Shown: positions 54,667-62,252 of the stretch, piece by piece
Layout: each line of letters opens with the position of its first letter
Numbering within the stretch: the first letter of the stretch is position 1
Source of the DNA: Rhodococcus sp. WMMA185
GTDB lineage: Bacteria; Actinomycetota; Actinomycetes; Mycobacteriales; Mycobacteriaceae
DNA: 64,000 bases
NCBI RefSeq assembly: GCF_001767395.1
Contig: NZ_CP017014.1
Coordinates: 4,295,012 to 4,359,011, forward strand
Reading direction: 5' to 3'
Notes under the pieces: generated by a model
What the model was told of the DNA's origin: nothing
Database searches by the model: none
Seen by the model: only the letters and a program-made list of their open reading frames with translations
Position numbers and translations under genes: made by a program

Positions 54667-56454
54667 ATGACGAAGTCGGTTCTGCGGCCTGCGGATCCAA
54701 CGATTCCGACACCTCGCGAGCGTGTCGATTCGTGGTTGGCGAGCTTCGAGTCCGCTCTCGCTGATCGTGACATCGACCGTGTCGCAGCGATGTTCGCGGT
54801 CGACAGTTTCTGGCGTGACCTGGTGGCGTTCACCTGGAATATCGCGACGGTCGAGGGCCGGGACGGTGTGACCGGGATGTTGCGGGCACGGTTGGATGGC
54901 ACCGATCCGTCGAACTTCCGTACCGGCGAGGAGCCGGAGGAGGTTGATGGTGTCACGTCCGCGTTGATCGAGTTCGAGACGGCGACCGGGCGGGGCAAGG
55001 GGCACTTGCGGCTCAGGGGTGATCAGGCGTGGACCCTGCTGACCACGATGGAGGAGCTGAAGGGTCACGAGGAGCGGCGGGGGACACATCGCGTCAACGG
55101 TGCGGAAGAGCGTGCGATCGAGGAGCGGGAACTCGGTTACAGTCGCAGGCCGTACGTGCTGGTGATCGGTGGTGGCCAAAACGGGATCGCGTTGGGTGCG
55201 CGACTGCGTCAACTCCGCGTTCCGGCGCTTGTCATCGACGAGCACGAACGGCCCGGTGATCAGTGGCGCGAACGGTACAAGTCGCTGTGCCTGCATGATC
55301 CGGTGTGGTTCGATCACCTTCCCTATCTGCCCTTTCCCGACAATTGGCCGGTGTTCTCACCGAAGGACAAGCTCGGTGACTGGCTCGAGATGTACACGAA
55401 GGTGATGGAGATCCCGTACTGGGGATCGGCCAGGTGTCGGTCGGCGAAGTTCGACGAGGAATCGAAGCAGTGGACCGTCGTCCTGGACCGTGTCGGCGAG
55501 AACGTGGTGCTGCACCCGAAGCATCTTGTGCTCGCGACCGGACTGCACGGCAAGCCCAACATCCCGGCCTTTCCCGGTCGGGAGGTTTTCCGCGGCGAGC
55601 AGCACCATTCGAGTCGACATCCGGGGCCGGACGCCTACATCGGTAAGCGTGTCGTGGTGATCGGCTCGAATAACTCGGCTCATGACATTTGCCAGGCCTT
55701 GTATGAGAACGGTGCCGACGTGACGATGGTGCAGCGCTCCTCCACACATGTCATCAAGATCGAAACATTGATGGACCTCATGTTCGGGGACCTGTATTCC
55801 GAACGTGCACTCGCGGCGGGCATTACCACGGAGAAGGCCGACCTCACACTTGCGTCGATGCTGTTCAAGATCATGCCCGAGTTCCAGATCCCGATCTACG
55901 AGAAGGTCGCCGAGCGGGACAAAGACCTGTACGACAGGCTCGAAAAGGTTGGTTTCAAGCTCGATTTCGGGGACGACGGGTCGGGGCTTGCCATGAAGTT
56001 CCTGCGTCGAGGTTCGGGCTATTACATCGATGTCGGGGCGTCGGATCTGGTCGCCGACGGCAGTATCCGCCTCGCGTCGGGTCAGGTGGAGCGGCTGACC
56101 GAGGATGCGGTGGTGCTCGCCGACGGCACCGAGTTGCCGGCCGATCTGGTCGTCTACGCCACCGGCTACCGCTCGATGAGCGGCCGGGTGGCCGACCTGA
56201 TGGGCCAAGAAGTGGCCGACAAGGTCGGCAAGTGTTGGGGCCTCGGTTCGGCCACCACCAAGGATCCGGGTCCGTGGGAGGGCGAGCTGCGCAACATGTG
56301 GAAGCCCACCCGGCAGGAAGGGCTGTGGTTCCAGTGCGGAAGCCTGTCTCAGGCGCGGCAGTACTCCCTCTACCTCGCGCTGCAGCTGAAGGCCAGGTAC
56401 GAGGGCATCCCGACCCCGGTCTACGGGCTGCCGCAGGTGCATCACCTCAGCTGA
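54667..56454 (+). CDS. Flavin-dependent monooxygenase with N-terminal NTF2-like domain, copy 4 of 5
   Basis: This 595-residue paralogue starts 15 bp after copy 3 with GGAAGGAGCG before the ATG, so the two are surely co-transcribed. FAD motif GGGQNG is near residue 168, NADPH motif GSNNSAHDI near 335 and ATGY follows. It differs from copy 3 mainly in the middle third (IKIETLMDLMFGDLYSE, ASMLFKIMPEFQ) and near the C-terminus (WFQCGSLSQ). The near-identical N-terminal 100 residues of copies 3, 4 and 5 point to recent duplication or gene conversion. Confidence 0.87.
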   Translation: MTKSVLRPADPTIPTPRERVDSWLASFESALADRDIDRVAAMFAVDSFWRDLVAFTWNIATVEGRDGVTGMLRARLDGTDPSNFRTGEEPEEVDGVTSALIEFETATGRGKGHLRLRGDQAWTLLTTMEELKGHEERRGTHRVNGAEERAIEERELGYSRRPYVLVIGGGQNGIALGARLRQLRVPALVIDEHERPGDQWRERYKSLCLHDPVWFDHLPYLPFPDNWPVFSPKDKLGDWLEMYTKVMEIPYWGSARCRSAKFDEESKQWTVVLDRVGENVVLHPKHLVLATGLHGKPNIPAFPGREVFRGEQHHSSRHPGPDAYIGKRVVVIGSNNSAHDICQALYENGADVTMVQRSSTHVIKIETLMDLMFGDLYSERALAAGITTEKADLTLASMLFKIMPEFQIPIYEKVAERDKDLYDRLEKVGFKLDFGDDGSGLAMKFLRRGSGYYIDVGASDLVADGSIRLASGQVERLTEDAVVLADGTELPADLVVYATGYRSMSGRVADLMGQEVADKVGKCWGLGSATTKDPGPWEGELRNMWKPTRQEGLWFQCGSLSQARQYSLYLALQLKARYEGIPTPVYGLPQVHHLS

Positions 56455-56471
56455 GACGGAAGGAGTGTCGG

Positions 56472-58295
56472 ATGACGAAGTCGGTTCTGCGGCCTGCGGA
56501 TCCAACGATTCCGACACCTCGGGAACGTGTCGATTCGTGGTTGGCGAGCTTCGAGTCCGCTCTCGCTGATCGTGACATCGACCGTGTCGCAGCGATGTTC
56601 GCGGTGGACAGTTTCTGGCGTGACCTGGTGGCGTTCACCTGGAATATCACGACGGTCGAGGGCCGGGACGGTGTCACGGCGATGTTGCGGGCACGGTTGG
56701 ATGGCACCGATCCGTTGAACTTCCGTGCCGGCGAGGAGCCGGAGGAGGCCGATGGTGTCACGTCCGCGTTGATCGAGTTCGAGACGGCGACCGGACGGGG
56801 CAAGGGGCACTTGCGGCTCAGGGGTGATCAGGCGTGGACGCTGCTGACCACGATGGAGGAGTTGAAGGGTCACGAGGAGCGGCGCGGGACGAATCGTGTC
56901 AACGGTGCGGTACCCGAGTCGGGTGTGGGTACCCGGACCTGGGTGGAGGAGCGCGCGCTCGAGGAGCGGGAACTCGGTTACAGCCGCCAGCCGTACGTGT
57001 TGGTGATCGGTGGTGGCCAAAGCGGGATCGCGTTGGGTGCGCGGTTGCGTCAGCTTGCTGTTCCGGCGATCGTGGTCGATCGGCACGAACGGCCGGGTGA
57101 TCAGTGGCGGAAGCGGTACAAGTCGCTGTGCCTGCATGATCCGGTGTGGTTCGATCACCTTCCTTATCTGCCCTTTCCGGACAATTGGCCGGTGTTCTCG
57201 CCGAAGGACAAGATCGCCGACTGGCTCGAGATGTACACGAAGGTGATGGAGATCCCGTACTGGGGATCGACCACCTGCACGTCGGCGAAGTTCGACGAGG
57301 AATCGAAGGAGTGGACCGTCGTCCTGAACCGCGCCGGCGAGAACGTGGTGCTGCACCCGAAGCACCTGGTGCTCGCGACCGGACTGCAGGGCAGGCCCCG
57401 TGTCCCCGCATTCCCCGGGCAGGACATCTTTCGCGGCGAGCAGCACCATTCGAGCCGACATCCGGGGCCGGACGCCTACACCGGTAAGCGTGTCGTGGTG
57501 ATCGGCGCAGGTAACTCGGCCCACGACATCTGCCAGGCGTTGTATGAGAACGGTGCTGACGTGACGATGGTGCAGCGTTCGCCCATGTATGTGGTGAGGT
57601 CGGAGACGCTGATGGATCTAGGATTCGGGGATCTGTATTCCGAGCGTGCGCTGGCGGCGGGAATTAGCACGGAGAAGGCAGATCTCATCTCGGCGTCGAT
57701 GCCCTTCAAGATCATGGCCCAGTTCCAGATCCCGATCTACGAGAAGGTCGCCGAGCGGGACAAAGACCTGCACGACCGGCTCGAAAAGGTGGGGTTCAAG
57801 CTCGATTTCGGGGACGACGGGTGGGGGTTCGCCACGGTGTACCTGCGTCGCGGCTCGGGCTATCACATCGACGCCGGGGCGTCCGATTTGGTCGCGGACG
57901 GCAGCATCCGCCTCGCATCGGGTCAGGTGCAGCGTCTGACCGAGGACGCGGTGGTGCTCGCCGACGGCACCGAGTTGCCGGCCGATCTGGTCGTCTATGC
58001 CACCGGCTACGGTTCGATGACCGGCTGGGTGGCCGACCTGATGGGCCAGGAAGTGGCCGACAAGGTCGGAAAGTGTTGGGGCCTCGGCTTCGGCACCACC
58101 GAGGATCCTGGCCCGTGGGAGGGCGAGCTGCGCAACATGTGGAAGCCCACCCGGCAAGAAGGGCTGTGGTTCCAGTGCGGAGGTCTGGCTCAGGCGCGGC
58201 AGTACTCCGTGTACCTCGCCCTGCAGTTGAAGGCCAGGCACGAGAAGATTCCGACCCCCGTCTACGGGCTACCGGAGGTCCATCACCTCAGCTGA
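56472..58295 (+). CDS. Flavin-dependent monooxygenase with N-terminal NTF2-like domain, copy 5 of 5
   Basis: This 607-residue paralogue begins 17 bp after copy 4 (GGAAGGAGTG before the ATG at 56472; the longer open frame lies inside copy 4). It is the only member with the standard NADPH-binding sequence GAGNSAHD; the others read GSxxSAHD. Like copy 1 it has the linker insertion (PESGVGTRTWVEE) before the FAD motif GGGQSG. Other private changes are GWGFATVYLRRGSGYHIDAG near residue 455. The array ends here; a degraded propeller gene follows within 60 bp. Confidence 0.87.
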   Translation: MTKSVLRPADPTIPTPRERVDSWLASFESALADRDIDRVAAMFAVDSFWRDLVAFTWNITTVEGRDGVTAMLRARLDGTDPLNFRAGEEPEEADGVTSALIEFETATGRGKGHLRLRGDQAWTLLTTMEELKGHEERRGTNRVNGAVPESGVGTRTWVEERALEERELGYSRQPYVLVIGGGQSGIALGARLRQLAVPAIVVDRHERPGDQWRKRYKSLCLHDPVWFDHLPYLPFPDNWPVFSPKDKIADWLEMYTKVMEIPYWGSTTCTSAKFDEESKEWTVVLNRAGENVVLHPKHLVLATGLQGRPRVPAFPGQDIFRGEQHHSSRHPGPDAYTGKRVVVIGAGNSAHDICQALYENGADVTMVQRSPMYVVRSETLMDLGFGDLYSERALAAGISTEKADLISASMPFKIMAQFQIPIYEKVAERDKDLHDRLEKVGFKLDFGDDGWGFATVYLRRGSGYHIDAGASDLVADGSIRLASGQVQRLTEDAVVLADGTELPADLVVYATGYGSMTGWVADLMGQEVADKVGKCWGLGFGTTEDPGPWEGELRNMWKPTRQEGLWFQCGGLAQARQYSVYLALQLKARHEKIPTPVYGLPEVHHLS

Positions 58296-58346
58296 GACGG
58301 CTCGATCCTGCTGCTCCCGGTGTTGATCTGCACCGATATTGGGGCG

Positions 58347-58648
58347 GTGATCCACAAGGGTTGGGTGCGCCCACACAGACGTCCACCCTCGGTATCGGCC
58401 ACCGACAGCCCCTGCTGGGTATGACCGGAATGGTTGCGGCAGCAGCGGATTCCGTCATCGACACTGTCCCGGCCGGGGCGTTCCCTCAGGGGGTAGCGAT
58501 CAACCCTAGCGGAAAATGCTTCTGTGTCAACAATTTCGGTGCCGATACGGTGTCGGTGATTGCCATTGAGCACTGCATGGATTGGCTGCGTTTCGACTTG
58601 GGTTCGCCCACGGGCGGCGGCTTCGGGGCTGGCAGCACGCTTAGCTGA
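58347..58648 (+). pseudogene. Degraded YVTN beta-propeller gene (internal deletion and frameshift)
   Basis: The stretch parallels the intact gene at 58808. A GTG followed by ATCCACAAGG matches its start (GTG then AATCACCACAG), but this frame meets a TGA after 25 codons inside the signal peptide. From 58421 another frame gives LLGMTGMVAAAAD, the signal-peptide end and start of blade 1 (DTVPAG), then jumps to the last blade (ADTVSVIAIEHC) and the shared C-terminus (LGSPTGGG, GAGS). Five or six blades are missing. An ORF of 75 codons from 58421 is still open but would lack a signal peptide. Confidence 0.75.
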
Positions 58649-58807
58649 CACCCGCGCGGAAAGCCCCGGTGCGGGATTCGGCGAGTCGTGGGCTGGAAAT
58701 CAGTATGTGGTTGTTAGTCTTCGATGGGCTGGTGATCGGAGACTGATTGCGGGCCAGTTCCATTGCACGGTTGATCCGTTTTGTTCCTCGTACTGCAGGA
58801 GAGAAAT

Positions 58808-59896
58808 GTGAATCACCACAGTCGTTTCCGCAGGTATCCCACGTTTCGGGCAGGGGTTCGGAGACTGGTGCTCGGGTTGATGGCCACGGCCCTGATGGTG
58901 CTGGGTATGGCCGGTGTGGGGGCGGGGGCCGCGGCGGCGGATACCGTCATCGCCACCGTCCCGGTCGGGCTCGACCCGGAGGGGGTGGCGATCACCCCGG
59001 ACGGGGCCTTCGCCTATGTCGCCAACGGTGGTTCCGGCACGGTGGATGTGGTCGACACCGCCACGAACATGGTGGTTGCCACCGTCCCGGTCGGGGCCCT
59101 CCCGATCGGGGTGGCGATCACCCCGGACGGGGCCTTCGCCTATGTCGCCAACTCTGGTTCCGGCACGGTGGATGTGGTCGACACCGCCACCAACATGGTG
59201 ATCGCCACCGTCCCGGTCGGGGGCGGACCGGAGTGGGTGGCGATCACCCCGGACGGGGCCTTCGCCTACGTCGCCAACGCTGTGGCCAACACGGTGGATG
59301 TGATCGACACCGCCACCAATATGGTGGTTGCCACCGTCCCGGTCGGGGTCACCCCGGAGGGGGTGGCGATCACCCCGGACGGGGCCTTCGCCTACGTCAC
59401 GAACTCTGGTTCCGGCACGGTGGATGTGATCGACACCGCCACCAATATGGTGATCGCCACCGTCCCGGTCGGGGCCGTCCCGTTCGGGGTGGCGATCACC
59501 CCGGACGGGGCCTTCGCCTACGTCACGAACCCTGGTTCCGGCATGGTGGATGTGATCGACACCGCCACGAACATGGTGGTCACCACCTTCGCGGTCGGGA
59601 ACTTGCCGGCCGGGGTGGCGATCACCCCCGACGGCCTCCGCGCTTACGTCGCCAACAACGGCGACGCCACGGTGGCTGTGATCGACACCGCCACCAACAC
59701 GGTGATCGAGACCGTCCCGGTCGGGGTCGACCCGCGCGGGGTGGCGATCACCCCGGACGGCACCCGCGTCTACGTCACCAACAACGGTAACGACACGGTG
59801 TCGGTGATCGCTGTCGAGCAGTGCCTGGGGTCGCTGTGCATCGACTTCGGTTCGCTCACCGGCAGCGGCTCGGGTGCGGGCAGCGCGTTCAGCTGA
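58808..59896 (+). CDS. Secreted YVTN seven-repeat beta-propeller protein
   Basis: From the GTG at 58808 (GCAGGAGAGAAAT upstream) the product is 362 residues. A signal peptide (VRRLVLGLMATALMVLGMAG to GAAAA, cleavage near residue 44) is followed by seven 42-residue YVTN repeats built on VPVG, GVAITPDG, AYVxN and VxDTATN. Seven repeats make a closed seven-bladed propeller. A Gly/Ser-rich tail ends the protein, and two cysteines near residues 338 and 343 may pair. Such proteins are exported and usually bind proteins or the cell surface; no enzymatic residues are evident. At DNA level the first five repeats are nearly identical 126-bp units. It converges with rskA across a hairpin. Confidence 0.9.
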   Translation: MNHHSRFRRYPTFRAGVRRLVLGLMATALMVLGMAGVGAGAAAADTVIATVPVGLDPEGVAITPDGAFAYVANGGSGTVDVVDTATNMVVATVPVGALPIGVAITPDGAFAYVANSGSGTVDVVDTATNMVIATVPVGGGPEWVAITPDGAFAYVANAVANTVDVIDTATNMVVATVPVGVTPEGVAITPDGAFAYVTNSGSGTVDVIDTATNMVIATVPVGAVPFGVAITPDGAFAYVTNPGSGMVDVIDTATNMVVTTFAVGNLPAGVAITPDGLRAYVANNGDATVAVIDTATNTVIETVPVGVDPRGVAITPDGTRVYVTNNGNDTVSVIAVEQCLGSLCIDFGSLTGSGSGAGSAFS

Positions 59897-59917
59897 CGCC
59901 CATACCGTTCCAGCCGG

Positions 59918-59956
59918 ATGACGCCGCCACCTTTACTGTGAGGGTGACGGCGTCAT
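59918..59956. terminator. Bidirectional hairpin between the propeller gene and rskA
   Basis: The arm ATGACGCCGCCACC (59918-59931) pairs with GTGACGGCGTCAT preceded by GG (59942-59956), with only one non-Watson-Crick position in 14 and a ten-base loop. It lies between two convergent genes, 21 bp after one stop and 44 bp from the other. Confidence 0.7.
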
Positions 59957-59999
59957 TCGGTGTGTGGACGCGAGTCGGCTGACAGCTGGGCGACGAAGA

Positions 60000-60785
60000 T
60001 CAGCTGAGGGTCACAGTCGCGAAGATATCGCTGGGTTCGGTGGACCCGCCGGGTGGTTCGACACTGAATCCGAGGGCGGTCGACTGGTCGATACCGCTGA
60101 CTACTGCGGTCGTGGACGGTGCGACCGCGGAGGCGTCCATGATCCCGGCAGACACGGGATCGTGGGAGGGGCCGAGCAGCCACATCTGGTAGACCGTCCC
60201 CGGCGCCGGCGGTGTGACATCGTTCATCACCAACACGCCTGCGTCCACATCCTTGGAGAACACGACGGTGGCCGAGCCGCCGCCGGCGATCGGCGTAACC
60301 GATGTGCGGACGTCGTCGGCCGCCAATATCTGCGCGGGCACCGGTTGGCCGGGCTCGCTGCGGAACTGCTCGGCCACCGTCACCCCTCCGACTGCGAGAA
60401 CGACGGCGGCGGCTGCGGCGCTGACCGCGACGGCAATGCGCCTACGCCTCCGGGCTCTGGCCTGATCCAGCGACAGCGGGGTCGGTATCCCGCTCGTCTC
60501 GGTGGGAGGGAGAGCGGCAAGGATGTTGCCGAGCAGATGCTCGGGGGGATCGACCGCAGTGGACGCGGATTGGACGGCCATCGTCTCGTGGATGGTGCGA
60601 ACGGTGTCGTCGAACTCACGGCGAACGTGCGGCGGGGCGCTCACGACCGCCGCTCGGATCTCTTTGCGTTGTTCCTCGTCGACAGCATCGAGCGCATACA
60701 CATGAGCGAGATCGAGGGCGCCGTTCTCGGTTTCATCATTTCTGGCGTCGCCGTTTCTGGCGTTGCCGTTCTTTATGTCATCCAT
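60000..60785 (-). CDS. rskA: Anti-sigma-K factor RskA
   Basis: This 261-residue membrane protein has an N-terminal cytoplasmic anti-sigma domain (about 20-95: LAHVYALDAVDEEQRKEI), a positively charged RARRRRR stop and one transmembrane helix (about 117-139: IAVAVSAAAAAVVLAVGGV). The extracytoplasmic RskA domain follows (VYQMWLLG, GFSVEPPGGS). In mycobacteria RskA holds SigK inactive until regulated proteolysis releases it. The start overlaps the sigK stop by eight bases, the classic arrangement for a sigma/anti-sigma pair made in fixed ratio. The low-complexity start (NGNARNGDARN) is unusual. Confidence 0.93.
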   Translation of the reverse strand: MDDIKNGNARNGDARNDETENGALDLAHVYALDAVDEEQRKEIRAAVVSAPPHVRREFDDTVRTIHETMAVQSASTAVDPPEHLLGNILAALPPTETSGIPTPLSLDQARARRRRRIAVAVSAAAAAVVLAVGGVTVAEQFRSEPGQPVPAQILAADDVRTSVTPIAGGGSATVVFSKDVDAGVLVMNDVTPPAPGTVYQMWLLGPSHDPVSAGIMDASAVAPSTTAVVSGIDQSTALGFSVEPPGGSTEPSDIFATVTLS

Positions 60786-61356
60786 CGAATCTCACCCCCA
60801 AACATTGCTGGAGTCTGATCAACCCGTCCCGTATTCGGGACTTCACCGTGGCAAGCCCGACGGACAGTTGCTCCGAGACCTCCCGGTAGGTCAGCCCGCC
60901 GTAATAGGCGAGGACTACTGCTCTGTGCTGAACCTCTGTGAGTGTTTCGAGGCAGTCGACGACGCCGCTGTTGTCTTCTCGGCGAACTACTTCCTCTGAC
61001 ACCGCATCGAAGGAGCCGTACCAGTTCGAAGTGCTGTAGGCGGCTTCGCGCGCGGAGCCGGACTGCTCGGAGCGCACACGATCAACAGCCCGGCGGTGGG
61101 CCATGGTGATCAGCCAGGACAGCGGCGACCCCAGGGCGGGATCGAACTTCGCCGCGGACTTCCAAACCTGCAGGTACACCTCCTGGGTAGTCTCCTCGCT
61201 GTATCCAGGGTCGCGCAGAACCCGCACAACCATGCCATACACCCGGCTACTGGTGCGTTCGTAGAAATCGGTGAACGCCTCGCGCTCGCCATTCGCGATC
61301 CGCGCGAGCAGAGATGCCAGGGCCATGCTCTCGGTGGCCCTGCCAACGTCGGTCAT
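60778..61356 (-). CDS. sigK: ECF RNA polymerase sigma factor SigK
   Basis: From the ATG at 61356 the product is 192 residues, close to the 187 of M. tuberculosis SigK. Region 2 contains FTDFYERTSSRVYGMVVRVL, GYSEETTQEVYLQVW and AHRRAVDRVR, the -10 recognition part. Region 4 contains LAYYGGLTYREVSEQL and ATVKSRIRDGLIRLQ, the -35 helix-turn-helix. A GTG at 61455 overlaps the stop of the upstream gene and would add 33 residues without family similarity; I judged it less likely. In mycobacteria SigK drives its own locus and mpt70/mpt83; neither antigen gene is in this window. Confidence 0.93.
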   Translation of the reverse strand: MTDVGRATESMALASLLARIANGEREAFTDFYERTSSRVYGMVVRVLRDPGYSEETTQEVYLQVWKSAAKFDPALGSPLSWLITMAHRRAVDRVRSEQSGSAREAAYSTSNWYGSFDAVSEEVVRREDNSGVVDCLETLTEVQHRAVVLAYYGGLTYREVSEQLSVGLATVKSRIRDGLIRLQQCLGVRFDG

Positions 61357-61451
61357 CGGTTCGGTCCGCTCATCGTTCCACAGCCTAGTAGGAGGCTGTG
61401 GCCGGTGTGACGAATGGACCAAATGACCTACGAGCGATGCCGGCATGCCAC

Positions 61452-62252
61452 TCACCTCTTCGGCGGTCGGGGGAGGAAGTAGCTGGTCCTCTGCTGGTAC
61501 TCAGGGTAGCCAGGACGCCGCGACATCGACTTCTCGAGCAACCTCGCCCCCGTTGTGTACACCAGGAAGTAGGTCATCGCGAGCGGGGACAGCACGGTGA
61601 GGACACCGGGCCAGACGCTCGCCGAGATGAGCCAGAGTCCCCACCACACACAGAAATCTCCGAAGTAGTTCGGGTGCCGAGTCCAGGCCCACAGGCCGGA
61701 ATCCATGATCTTGCCGCTGTTGGACGGGTCGGCTTTGAACTGCCGCAGCTGGTGGTCGCCGACGGATTCGAACACCAGACCCACGGCCCACAGTGCAACG
61801 CCGATCGTCGCAACCACCGTGCCCAGACCAGATGTTGCACCCACAACAGCAGACACCTGCAACGGCAGTGAGACGAACCACTGCGAAAGGCCCTGAGTTG
61901 CGAAGATCTTTCTGATCACCGTGGTGGGCGAATCACCGCCGGCTCTCTCCAACATCGCTACGTAGCGCGGGTCCTCGCCCTTGCCTGCGGACTTTGCATA
62001 CATGTGCCACGTCAGCCGCAGTCCCCAGATCGCAACGAGCACGAAGATCAGCCACCGCCGGAGCCCATCGCCCTCGCCGAGGACGGCAGCGATGAGTGCC
62101 ACCAAGACGAATCCGAGTCCCCAGGACACGTCGACGACGTTGTACCGTCTGATTCGCCTCCCGATCAGGTACGTCGCTGCTTGGAGGAGGGCGAGTACCA
62201 GCAGACTCGCAAGGGATATAACGGCGAAGTTCGACCAGTCGAATCCGTTCAT
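61452..62252 (-). CDS. DUF1295 integral membrane protein (steroid 5-alpha-reductase-like family)
   Basis: This 266-residue polytopic protein has several hydrophobic helices and the family C-terminus (LWAWTRHPNYFGDFCVWWGLWL and ARLLEKSMSRRPGYPEYQQRTS). It corresponds to Rv0446c in the M. tuberculosis sigK locus. Its ATG overlaps the stop of the cyclopropane-synthase-like gene as ATGA. Relatives with this isoprenylcysteine methyltransferase/steroid-reductase fold act on lipids with NADPH or SAM; the actual reaction is unknown. The longer frame starting at 62525 lies within the neighbouring gene and was not used. Confidence 0.88.
   Translation of the reverse strand: MNGFDWSNFAVISLASLLVLALLQAATYLIGRRIRRYNVVDVSWGLGFVLVALIAAVLGEGDGLRRWLIFVLVAIWGLRLTWHMYAKSAGKGEDPRYVAMLERAGGDSPTTVIRKIFATQGLSQWFVSLPLQVSAVVGATSGLGTVVATIGVALWAVGLVFESVGDHQLRQFKADPSNSGKIMDSGLWAWTRHPNYFGDFCVWWGLWLISASVWPGVLTVLSPLAMTYFLVYTTGARLLEKSMSRRPGYPEYQQRTSYFLPRPPKR

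Noticed and set aside
54052-55317. Long antisense frames across the monooxygenase array
   Set aside because: Same cause: low-complexity His/Arg/Pro composition opposite well-supported genes, recurring at the equivalent place in each copy.
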